From an uncultured Mycoplasmatota bacterium (GTDB lineage: Bacteria > Bacillota_I > Bacilli_A > RF39 > UBA660): 9,300 nucleotides of DNA. A program made the position numbers and the translations under genes. The stretch spans positions 1-9,300 of the forward strand of contig USET01000041.1 in assembly GCA_900553765.1 (NCBI GenBank), in the 5' to 3' direction. A model generated the notes under the pieces. That model made no database searches and was not told the DNA's origin. It was given only the letters and a program-made list of their open reading frames with translations. This document shows positions 1 through 6,634 of this stretch, in pieces. Within the stretch, counting starts at the first letter, position 1. The number at the start of each line of letters is the position of its first letter.

Positions 1-366
1 ATTTTCTTTTCGATAAAAAGAATTATATAATTTCGTATTTTCTTGTCCATTTGACAAATAAAATGGTTCCACAGTCGTTCCGTCATTGCTATTTAAAACT
101 CCAGCAACTCCGGCAACCTTAAAAATATATCTTCCTAAACTATCAGTTCCAAGATAAGCTCCATCGGCTGCACTACAAGAATCCAAATAACCTGGTTTTC
201 CAGAATTGACATCAGTATATTCTACTACTCGGCATCCCCCTGCTTTGAAATTGACAATACCGTAGACATTTATGTTTGCTGCTTTTACTTCACGATATTC
301 AAAAGGTGGAATAAAGCATGAAAATAATATAGCACACGTTAGTACAATGTTTAATATTTTCTTCAT
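1..366 (-). CDS. Secreted protein, N-terminal part; possible wall-hydrolase targeting domain (runs off window)
   Basis: The first 122 residues of a gene whose 3' end lies beyond position 1. The ATG at 364-366 follows a strong AGGAGG site. The start MKKILNIVLTCAILFSCF is a signal peptide: a short basic n-region, a hydrophobic core, and a likely signal peptidase I site near residue 30 (REVKAAN). LFSC could be read as a weak lipobox. The exported part has a pattern with 'VVEYTDVNSGKPGYLDS', 'GAYLGTD' and 'GRYIFKVAGVAGVL'. I associate this pattern with an SH3-like module found ahead of glucosaminidase (autolysin) domains in low-GC Bacillota (from memory, not a search). No catalytic region is visible, so enzyme activity is inference. 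A secreted adhesin or another wall-bound protein is an alternative. The gene stands alone: the ABC terminator lies upstream and its own promoter is at 392-400. Confidence 0.75.
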   Translation of the reverse strand, partial: MKKILNIVLTCAILFSCFIPPFEYREVKAANINVYGIVNFKAGGCRVVEYTDVNSGKPGYLDSCSAADGAYLGTDSLGRYIFKVAGVAGVLNSNDGTTVEPFYLSNGQENTKLYNSFYRKEN

Positions 367-391
367 TCTATTCCTCCTATTCTTTTATAAT

Positions 392-400
392 ATTATATCA
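392..400 (-). promoter_or_regulatory. Extended -10 promoter for the secreted protein gene
   Basis: On the minus strand this reads TGATATAAT, a perfect TATAAT with the TGn extension. It lies 26 bases upstream of the ATG at 366. No good -35 box sits at 16-18 bases, which is common for extended -10 promoters. Confidence 0.6.
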
Positions 401-467
401 AAATATGTCATCAAAGTATAGGGAACAGCTCGTGCTTACACATCACTTTACACTGGAAATTTTAAAC

Positions 468-500
468 AAAAAAAGGAAACCGTAACACTACGAGTTTCCC
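468..500 (-). terminator. Rho-independent terminator of the ABC operon
   Basis: On the minus strand a stem of GGAAAC then CGTA, with one bulged T, pairs with TACG then GTTTCC around a four-base loop. Seven T residues follow (plus-strand A run 468-474). It lies about 60 bases after the permease stop codon. Confidence 0.8.
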
Positions 501-560
501 TCATATCTATTGCTAGATACACTATATTATATGCCTATAAATTATTTCTATGATCAACTG

Positions 561-3137
561 TTATTCTACTGACTTCAAAGATGAGATCATATCGATTTTT
601 TTCAATTTAAAATACGTAAATATTTGAATAACTGCACTTAACAGTATCGTAATCACAAAAGCGTAAAGATAACTAAGTGGCTCGATCTGTTTCAAAAACA
701 TAATATCATCTGTCTCCGCAACTAGCATCACATATCGGTGCAGCGCAATTCCAACTATAAGTCCAATTAAGCTTCCAAGCACTGTCAATAAGAACGTCTC
801 TCGATATACATAACTTGACACCTCTTTGTCGTAAAAGCCAAGTACTTTCAACGTTGCAATCTCTCTCATTCTCTCCATGATATTAATCGCAGTCAAATTG
901 TATAATACGACAAATGCAAGCATTGAGGCCGCAATAATAATCAAGTATATAATCTGATTGAGGCCATCTACCATCCGATCGAAAAGCGCTGTATTGTCAC
1001 TTGTAAAGTTGACAGAAGTAACCGTTCCACTATTGATCAAATCTTGCGCAAACGCATCTTCCTTTACATCTAAGCCCTTTATCATAATGACATTGTACTC
1101 CATATCAGATCCAAAAATTTCTCTGTAATATACTTCATTCATATAAATGTAATGCATAGTATAATTTTCAACGATATCTGTTACATGCAGCACAAATAAT
1201 TCATTTTGACTGTTGCGAACCTTAATAAATCCATCTTTTTCCGCTCCCAATAGTTGTGCCATCTTCTCCGTGATAACGACGCCATCATCTTTAAGTTCTA
1301 CCTTCTTTTGATCATCTTGTGATCGAAGTGTAATAAAATCAGAAATATCTCTATCACTTGGCATCGCCATCATGTATACATCATGATTTTCTTCTCCTGC
1401 GTAGAACTTCATAGTCTCTTGATATAATGGGATCGTCTTTTCTACTTTCGATGTTTCTAATACTTGGTGCAATTCTGGCTCTATCGTTGTCGCCGGAGTT
1501 TTTAAACCAACAATCGCATCATAGTGAATCAATTCTCCATATTGTAAGTCACCTAATCTGTTGATGTCATCTCTAAGACCAAAACCAGTTAAAAGTAATG
1601 CTGTACATCCTAAAATACCAATGATCGTCATAAATACACGTTTTTTATAACGAAATATATTTCTACTCGTAACCTTCCATGTAAAGGTAAAGTGTTTCCA
1701 TAAAATTGGAACGCGTTCTAATAATACCTTCTTTCCCATCTTAGGTGCTTTCGGTCTAAGTAAAACCGCTGGTTTTTCGCTTAATTCTTTCATAACCGCA
1801 AATATCGTTACAACACACATTAGTAAAATAGTAATTCCAACGATCAGAGCAAATGGTCCCCATTTTACCTGCACAATTAAATCAGGCAAAATATAATTCG
1901 TGTGATAAATATTGTAAATAATATTTGGAATCGTCGTATATCCTACCAATAGTCCAATCGTAACTCCTAAAATCGTTGCAATTAAGACATAGAAAATATA
2001 ACTGTGAATAATTTTTAAACGACTGTATCCGAGAGAAGATAAAATTCCGATTTGCGTCCTCTCTTCTTCGATCATACGCGTCATTGTATTAAAGCACATC
2101 AATGCTGCAACAAGTATAAAAAACACCGGAAAAACTTGTGCGATCGCATCTACTTTGTTTATATCATCACGAAGCGCAGTATATCCTGTTTGATCCGTTC
2201 TGTCTAGTAGATACCACTCCGGTTTCGGCAATGTTTCTAGCTCTTGTTTTGCTAGTGTTACTTGTTCTTCCATCAATTGAATTTGTTGATTCCAAATCTC
2301 TCTTTCTGCTTGGGATGGTCGAATACCATATTGTGTCATTTCCGTTATTTTTTGTCTTTGCGAAGCGATTGACTGTTCTAATAGCAGGATCTGACTTGCT
2401 GCTTGTTCTTTTAACTCTTCATATCGTTTTGTCTCACGAATCGGTTTTAATTCTAAAAGTTCTTGATTTAAATATTCTCTCTCTTCCTCGTATGCCTTGG
2501 AATAAGATTCCTTCTCTTTTGTATTTTTCGCAGTTAAATATACTTCCGTATAGTATGGTGTTTTAAAGTTTTCTTTTGGTACAAATAGAAACGAATTTAA
2601 TTTTCCATTTCCAACCGTAGAAATTCCTTTTTCAATTCCTACATATAAAACAGAATCTACTGTACCTACTACACGATATTCTATCTCTTCTAATTGATTT
2701 CCCACATTTTCTGAATCTAATGTGATGGTATCTCCCACTTTGTAATGTTTGTTGTCAGCTAAACATTCATTCTTTTCTTTTGGCATTCTACCATCTATTA
2801 GTTCCACTTGATTTATATCATCTTCAAGCGAATGTACTCTTACTGCATTTCCTTCTTCTAGTGCATCGAGAGAATAACTTGGAACCACTTTTTCGACATG
2901 TTCAAGTTCTTTTAAAGAACGAACATCATCCTCAGTAAGTCCCGCAGTACTCACAATTTTAAAATCCATTAAATTATGTTCGTCATAATAATGATCTAAA
3001 GTATAGAACATGTCAGGAGTTGCTTCTCTAAGTCCCGCAAAAAAACCGACTCCTAACGCTACAATTAATAAAACTGATAAAAACCTTCCAAAGGACTCTT
3101 TGATTTTTAGAATTGCATCTTTGTATAGTAATTTCAT
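561..3137 (-). CDS. FtsX-type ABC transporter permease with coiled-coil insert
   Basis: Membrane partner of the ATPase encoded just upstream; 858 residues from the ATG at 3135-3137, which overlaps the ATPase stop as TAATG and suggests coupled translation. An in-frame TTG at 3143, five bases after a GGAG, is an alternative start that adds two residues. One membrane segment lies near residues 17-36, followed by a large outside domain with a Glu/Gln/Lys-rich coiled coil at about 205-305. Three segments follow (about 333-353, 378-400, 428-448), then one at 502-520, a second outside domain, and three C-terminal segments. The C-terminal FtsX signature is clear (NIMERMREIATLKVLGF), and the first half has the parallel TRMIEEERTQIGILSSLGYS. 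This 1+3+1+3 duplicated layout is that of MacB/LolC-like and peptide- or lipid-handling permeases of Bacillota. The substrate cannot be told from sequence; bacitracin-type resistance or envelope lipid/peptide extrusion are possibilities only. Confidence 0.93.
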   Translation of the reverse strand: MKLLYKDAILKIKESFGRFLSVLLIVALGVGFFAGLREATPDMFYTLDHYYDEHNLMDFKIVSTAGLTEDDVRSLKELEHVEKVVPSYSLDALEEGNAVRVHSLEDDINQVELIDGRMPKEKNECLADNKHYKVGDTITLDSENVGNQLEEIEYRVVGTVDSVLYVGIEKGISTVGNGKLNSFLFVPKENFKTPYYTEVYLTAKNTKEKESYSKAYEEEREYLNQELLELKPIRETKRYEELKEQAASQILLLEQSIASQRQKITEMTQYGIRPSQAEREIWNQQIQLMEEQVTLAKQELETLPKPEWYLLDRTDQTGYTALRDDINKVDAIAQVFPVFFILVAALMCFNTMTRMIEEERTQIGILSSLGYSRLKIIHSYIFYVLIATILGVTIGLLVGYTTIPNIIYNIYHTNYILPDLIVQVKWGPFALIVGITILLMCVVTIFAVMKELSEKPAVLLRPKAPKMGKKVLLERVPILWKHFTFTWKVTSRNIFRYKKRVFMTIIGILGCTALLLTGFGLRDDINRLGDLQYGELIHYDAIVGLKTPATTIEPELHQVLETSKVEKTIPLYQETMKFYAGEENHDVYMMAMPSDRDISDFITLRSQDDQKKVELKDDGVVITEKMAQLLGAEKDGFIKVRNSQNELFVLHVTDIVENYTMHYIYMNEVYYREIFGSDMEYNVIMIKGLDVKEDAFAQDLINSGTVTSVNFTSDNTALFDRMVDGLNQIIYLIIIAASMLAFVVLYNLTAINIMERMREIATLKVLGFYDKEVSSYVYRETFLLTVLGSLIGLIVGIALHRYVMLVAETDDIMFLKQIEPLSYLYAFVITILLSAVIQIFTYFKLKKIDMISSLKSVE

Positions 3138-3838
3138 TACCAATCAATCTCCGAAACTGGTAATGGATGATCGTTCAATGTCTCCTCGATAATTTTTCCG
3201 TTTTTCATACGGACGACTCGATCGGCAATTTCTGCAATCATCGCATTGTGCGTAATGATGATTGTCGTCATTCCCATTTCATGAGATGTCTTTTGTAACA
3301 ATTCTAAAATTTTCTTACCTGTTTTAGAGTCCAATGCACCTGTCGGTTCATCGCACAATAATAATTTAGGATTCTTCGCAATAGCACGTGCAATGGCAAC
3401 TCGCTGCTGTTCTCCACCTGAAAGTTGCGCAGGAAAGTTTTTTAACCTTCCCTTCAAACCAACTTGATCCATCACTTTTACAGGATCTAATGGATTCTTA
3501 CAAATTTGACTTGCAAGTTCTACATTTTCCAAAGCGGTTAAATTTTGAACTAGATTATAAAATTGAAATACAAACCCAATATCAAACCGCCGATATTCTA
3601 CTAATTTACGACGTGAGTATTTGGATATATCGTTCCCATCTACTAAAATATGTCCACTATCACACGTATCCATTCCTCCAAGAATATTTAACACTGTCGT
3701 CTTCCCTGCTCCAGATGGCCCTAGCACGACGACTAACTCTCCTTTTTCCACAGAAAAATTAACTCCTGCTAATGCGGTGATTTTTACTTCACCCATCTGA
3801 TATTCTTTTTTAACATCTTTTAATTCTATATAAGGCAT
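3137..3838 (-). CDS. ABC transporter ATP-binding protein, MacB/LolD type
   Basis: Cytoplasmic ATPase that powers the permease encoded next; 233 residues, the usual size of the family. All motifs are intact: Walker [10 protein letters not shown] (40-48), Q-loop Gln in FVFQFYNL (about 92), signature [14 protein letters not shown] (139-152), Walker [13 protein letters not shown] (159-170), and H-loop ITHN (His197). The sequence [19 protein letters not shown] and the DEPTGALD ending place it with the MacB/LolD/FtsE-like export and mechanotransmission ATPases. The ATG at 3836-3838 is preceded by AGAGGTGG four bases upstream. An extended -10 promoter lies 25 bases ahead of the start, so the operon can be transcribed apart from the AraC-type gene upstream. 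The stop codon shares one base with the permease ATG. Confidence 0.96.
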   Translation of the reverse strand: MPYIELKDVKKEYQMGEVKITALAGVNFSVEKGELVVVLGPSGAGKTTVLNILGGMDTCDSGHILVDGNDISKYSRRKLVEYRRFDIGFVFQFYNLVQNLTALENVELASQICKNPLDPVKVMDQVGLKGRLKNFPAQLSGGEQQRVAIARAIAKNPKLLLCDEPTGALDSKTGKKILELLQKTSHEMGMTTIIITHNAMIAEIADRVVRMKNGKIIEETLNDHPLPVSEIDW

Positions 3839-3862
3839 TTTTCCACCTCTATTCTTACTATC

Positions 3863-3871
3863 ATTATAACA
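3863..3871 (-). promoter_or_regulatory. Extended -10 promoter of the ABC operon
   Basis: The minus strand reads TGTTATAAT in the 64-base gap between the AraC-type gene and the ATPase. The -35 region is weak. The inverted repeat at 3873-3896 covers the spacer and -35 area. Confidence 0.6.
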
Positions 3872-3872
3872 C

Positions 3873-3896
3873 TATCCAACTGAAATAGATAGGATA
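3873..3896. promoter_or_regulatory. Small inverted repeat over the ABC promoter, possible operator
   Basis: TATCC (3873-3877) and GGATA (3892-3896) form an inverted pair with a 14-base gap, directly upstream of the -10 of the ABC promoter. The position suits a regulator site, but five-base arms can occur by chance. AraC proteins more often bind direct repeats, so the link to the neighbour is weak. No T run follows, so it is not a good terminator for araC. Confidence 0.25.
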
Positions 3897-3902
3897 ATAT
3901 CA

Positions 3903-4364
3903 TTACAAACGAATTTTCTTGACCGGTAATTTTACTGGTTTTCTACGACTCTGATAATCAGATACAAATTTCTTTAAAGACTGTAGTTGGACAACTGTTG
4001 TTGTCATTTTATAGTATTCATCTTCATTTTCATAATAGCGATATTGAACAAACTTTTTATATGTTCTAGGACTCACTCCCATCATTGAGCGAAACACCTC
4101 ACTATAATATTCGATAGAGTGAAAACCATGAAATAGCGCAATTTTTAATACGGAATCCCCCGTTTGATAAGAAGACAAGCTATTATAAATTCGCATCGCA
4201 TTGACATAATAACCAATTGTCATTCCTAACGCTTTTTTAAATTTTCTCATAAGATAACTTTTATCGTAAAAAAATCGTCTACTTAATTCATCCATCGATA
4301 TCGTTTCATACAAATGATCATGAATGTAATTCAACATATCACATACCAGTTCATCAGAATACAT
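3903..4364 (-). CDS. AraC/XylS-type transcriptional regulator, DNA-binding domain only
   Basis: A 153-residue protein made almost entirely of an AraC DNA-binding domain. Helix-turn-helix 1 is at about 20-43 (TISMDELSRRFFYDKSYLMR) and helix-turn-helix 2 at about 70-93 (LKIALFHGFHSIEYYSEVFR). The family end motif is MGVSPRTYKKF (95-105). There is no N-terminal sugar- or ligand-binding domain; instead there is a tail of about 45 residues rich in Tyr, then Lys/Arg (RKPVKLPVKKIRL). The ATG at 4362-4364 is chosen because AGGGTGG lies five bases before it; an in-frame GTG at 4373 lacks such a site. Stand-alone domains of this kind resemble MarA/SoxS/Rob-type regulators, which are often controlled by abundance, but the effector here is unknown. 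Plausible targets are the ABC operon downstream and the divergent coupling ATPase gene. Confidence 0.88.
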   Translation of the reverse strand: MYSDELVCDMLNYIHDHLYETISMDELSRRFFYDKSYLMRKFKKALGMTIGYYVNAMRIYNSLSSYQTGDSVLKIALFHGFHSIEYYSEVFRSMMGVSPRTYKKFVQYRYYENEDEYYKMTTTVVQLQSLKKFVSDYQSRRKPVKLPVKKIRL

Positions 4365-4382
4365 AAAAACCACCCTAGCACT

Positions 4383-4410
4383 ATTATATCATAAGTTCAT
4401 TATTGTTTAA
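4383..4410 (-). promoter_or_regulatory. Promoter of the AraC-type gene
   Basis: On the minus strand TTAAAC (4405-4410) is followed after 16 bases by TATAAT (4383-4388), with an extended TGA ahead of the -10. It lies 19 bases upstream of the chosen ATG. Its -35 overlaps that of the divergent promoter. Confidence 0.7.
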
Positions 4411-4436
4411 CTTTTTGTTTATAGAGGTGTTATACT
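4407..4436 (+). promoter_or_regulatory. Promoter of the coupling ATPase gene
   Basis: TTAACT (4407-4412) is followed after 18 bases by TATACT (4431-4436), preceded by TGT, an extended -10. The start codon is at 4460, with AGGAGG at 4447-4452. The -35 shares bases 4407-4410 with the araC -35, so the two promoters face away from a common centre. Confidence 0.6.
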
Positions 4437-4459
4437 GTGGTTAGAAAGGAGGGGGGAAT

Positions 4460-5818
4460 ATGCATTATGCAAGATGGTCAAACAAGGAAGAGTTAGCAAA
4501 GATTCTAACACCGGTCATTCCAGAACAAAATAAAACGGTTTCTGGTATTCCTATGGGATATGAAGGAAACACACTATACGTCAATGAGGAAACAGGACAT
4601 ACTCTCGTCATTGCTTCGCAAGGATCTGGAAAAACGCAAGCTTGTATGTTACCGGAAATCCGTCTTGGAATTCAAACAGGAAAATCACTTATCGTAAATG
4701 ATTGCAAAGGTGAATTATACGAACTTGTATCTGGAGAATTAAAAGAACGCGGTTATCAAACAATCATTTTAGATTTAGATCGTTTAGAAAGAGGAAACTG
4801 TTGGAATCCATTTACTTTTCCATACGACTTATACCATGCAGGTAAACAAGATCTAGCACTCGAATTAGTAGAACATATCGCCCACTACATCTTTGCAGAA
4901 CCTCATTATCAAGGGGATCCATTCTGGATAAATACATCTATCGATTATTTTACTGGACTTGTACTATATTTATTCGAAAACGAGAAAAAAGAAAATATTA
5001 CATTCCGTAAAATTTTTACATTTTCTTGTGAGTTGCAAGAAAACAAAAAAGGATCAGACATCAGCATGGCAAAAGAGTTAATGGATAGCTTAGATCATAC
5101 TTCTACAATTTATATGAATTTAGTTGGGACTTTATTAGCACCACCTGAAACAAAAGGAAGTATCTTATCTGTTACTAATCAGAAATTGAAAAAATATATT
5201 TCAAGAATTCAATTTTCTAACATGACGGCATGCACAGATTTTGACTTTAAAACAATTGCCACAGAAAAGACAGCGGTATTTATGATTAGCGGTACTAGTT
5301 CATATAGCAGTACCTTTATTCCACTATTCATAGATCAAGCTTATCAAGTAATCCGTCTATACAATAACAAAAATCATGGTACGGATATTATCTTAGATGA
5401 GTTTGATAAACTTATGCCGATCGTCGATTTCAATAATATCGCAAGTTATGCACGTGGGCTTTCTATTCGAATTACTGCCGTGATTCAAAGCTTACAAACT
5501 CTTACTAACTTGTATGGAAAAGAAGATGCCGAAATTATTAAATTGACATTCCGAAATATAATTTATTTATTATCTAACAACATTGAAACACTAGAAGAAA
5601 TTAGTAAAATGTGTGGTAATAAAGAAGAACATGGCATGATTATTCCACTCATCACAGTAGAAGAATTAAAAATGATGAATCGTTTCGAAGCTGTCATTTT
5701 AATTCCAAGAATGATGCCGATTAAAACGAAATTATTGCCAGATTATCAAATGAATTGGAACTTTTCTAACCAAAAGATAGAAATTCCACACATCAAAAAA
5801 AATAATATTTCAATGTAA
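4460..5818 (+). CDS. TraG/VirD4-family coupling ATPase without membrane anchor
   Basis: A 452-residue AAA-type ATPase of the type IV coupling protein family, which in conjugation brings the relaxosome to the secretion channel and pumps DNA. Visible motifs: HYARWSNKEEL at the very N-terminus (the HGSARWA-like segment that normally follows the membrane helices), Walker A ASQGSGKTQ (52-60), NDCKGELYE (80-88, the DPKGEL motif with Pro changed to Cys), WNPF (115-118), Walker B IILDEFDKL (310-318), and VIQSLQTLTNLYG (341-353). Family members are usually about 550-700 residues with two N-terminal helices. Here the protein starts where those helices would end, and the divergent araC promoter upstream leaves no room for them. 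The ATG follows AGGAGG by seven bases. No relaxase, VirB4 or other transfer gene is nearby. The fold is certain; conjugation is not shown, and a soluble DNA- or protein-remodelling role is possible. Confidence 0.9.
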   Translation: MHYARWSNKEELAKILTPVIPEQNKTVSGIPMGYEGNTLYVNEETGHTLVIASQGSGKTQACMLPEIRLGIQTGKSLIVNDCKGELYELVSGELKERGYQTIILDLDRLERGNCWNPFTFPYDLYHAGKQDLALELVEHIAHYIFAEPHYQGDPFWINTSIDYFTGLVLYLFENEKKENITFRKIFTFSCELQENKKGSDISMAKELMDSLDHTSTIYMNLVGTLLAPPETKGSILSVTNQKLKKYISRIQFSNMTACTDFDFKTIATEKTAVFMISGTSSYSSTFIPLFIDQAYQVIRLYNNKNHGTDIILDEFDKLMPIVDFNNIASYARGLSIRITAVIQSLQTLTNLYGKEDAEIIKLTFRNIIYLLSNNIETLEEISKMCGNKEEHGMIIPLITVEELKMMNRFEAVILIPRMMPIKTKLLPDYQMNWNFSNQKIEIPHIKKNNISM

Positions 5819-5822
5819 TATA

Positions 5823-5854
5823 AAATCCTAAGTGATCTCACTTAGGATTTCTTT
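5823..5854. terminator. Two-way terminator between convergent genes
   Basis: A perfect 13-bp inverted repeat (AAATCCTAAGTGA at 5823-5835 and its complement at 5838-5850) has a two-base centre. CTTT follows on the plus strand and T-rich sequence on the minus strand. It lies 4 bases after the coupling ATPase stop and just beyond the metallopeptidase stop, so it can serve both genes. Confidence 0.8.
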
Positions 5855-5855
5855 A

Positions 5856-6530
5856 TCATTTCCTTACAAATTGACGATGATATTGTCGGTTGGTATATTG
5901 TACAACTTTATTACAAATTGGATCTGCATTAGGATTCGCATAATATTCTGCAAAAGCATCCGCATATAATTCACTCCCCGTATACCAATATCTTTCTGGA
6001 TCTATCCCTTTTTGCATCATCGCACAAAATATTTCTGTATCATAACTTACACTTAATAAAAAATCAAGACAATGTCCAAATTCATGGTACATGATCACAC
6101 TTGGATTGTACACGGTTGTAATAGAATTGCGTTTTTTGATGTTTTTTATTGTAGTGATTAGCTCTTGATGTGTACAATCTTCCAAATAAGGTTCTAATCC
6201 AAACATAATACACGGTTGTCCTTGATCCATATACGAATGAAAAAGCATCATAGGATTATTGGAAGATTCTTTTTGAACCAAATATTGTCGCATTTGTGTA
6301 AGCTCTTCTAACGTTGCTTCTTCTTTCATTTTTATTTCGATTTCATCTATGCATTTTTGCAAAAACGGTCTAGTCCCTATCGCATGGATGAACGGCTTTA
6401 TCTCAGGATAAAGCACCAACATTTTTTCTAATGACTCCACTAAATCTTGCACAATTTTTAAATCAACGCATTCAAAATTAACTCGTTCAATTTTAATCTC
6501 TTTTTGTACATATTTTTCTAATTCAAGCAT
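5856..6530 (-). CDS. Putative gluzincin-type zinc metallopeptidase
   Basis: A 224-residue protein with no signal peptide or membrane segment, so probably cytoplasmic. The zinc motif HEFGHCLD (149-156) provides two His ligands and the catalytic Glu. The segment SELYADAFAEYYANP (186-200) supplies a likely third ligand, Glu187, about 33 residues on. HEFGH-D plus a later ExxA-x-FAxYY is the arrangement seen in gluzincins such as the anthrax lethal factor/Pro-Pro endopeptidase group and in some phage-associated proteins. The first 140 residues are mostly predicted helix (for example LKIVQDLVESLEKMLV) and not recognised. The ATG at 6528-6530 is chosen because GGAGG lies five bases upstream. A GTG at 6566 in the same frame would lie upstream of the expected transcription start. 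It ends with TGA. The substrate is unknown, and proteolytic activity is inferred from the motif only. Confidence 0.75.
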   Translation of the reverse strand: MLELEKYVQKEIKIERVNFECVDLKIVQDLVESLEKMLVLYPEIKPFIHAIGTRPFLQKCIDEIEIKMKEEATLEELTQMRQYLVQKESSNNPMMLFHSYMDQGQPCIMFGLEPYLEDCTHQELITTIKNIKKRNSITTVYNPSVIMYHEFGHCLDFLLSVSYDTEIFCAMMQKGIDPERYWYTGSELYADAFAEYYANPNADPICNKVVQYTNRQYHRQFVRK

Positions 6531-6567
6531 TGGTTCCTCCAAGAAAAACACCATTGTAATATCCACT

Positions 6568-6573
6568 ATTATA
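6568..6573 (-). promoter_or_regulatory. -10 element for the metallopeptidase gene
   Basis: A TATAAT on the minus strand lies 37 bases upstream of the chosen ATG. The nearest TTGAAA is 21 bases further up, too far for a normal -35. Its position argues against the upstream GTG start. Confidence 0.45.
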
Positions 6574-6605
6574 TTTTGCTTGTTCTTTTATCTATTTCAA
6601 TTTAC

Positions 6606-6629
6606 AAAAGCGCTCCACTAAAGAGCTCT
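6606..6629 (-). terminator. Probable weak terminator of the NDK gene
   Basis: AGAGCTC (6623-6629, minus-strand reading) pairs with GAGCGCT (6609-6615) with one mismatch around a seven-base loop. A short T run of four follows. It starts six bases after the NDK stop codon. The stem and T run are modest. Confidence 0.45.
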
Positions 6630-6634
6630 CTTTA

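Noticed and set aside
2138..2566. Open frame on the plus strand inside the permease gene
   Set aside because: It is antisense to a well-supported FtsX permease, has no recognisable domain and no ribosome binding site.
3388..3762. Plus-strand open frame inside the ABC ATPase gene
   Set aside because: It is antisense to all conserved ATPase motifs, and the peptide shows no family features.
3839..3902. A terminator between the AraC-type gene and the ABC operon
   Set aside because: The TATCC/GGATA arms are short and no T run follows, so read-through into the ABC genes remains possible.
4460..5818. A conjugative or integrative element around the coupling ATPase
   Set aside because: No relaxase, integrase, VirB4, direct repeats or oriT-like structure is seen on either side; the neighbours are chromosomal types.
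5856..5858. Use of TGA as Trp (mycoplasma code)
   Set aside because: TGA ends the metallopeptidase gene at a sensible place just before a terminator, and Trp is coded by TGG in the ABC ATPase and the coupling ATPase.
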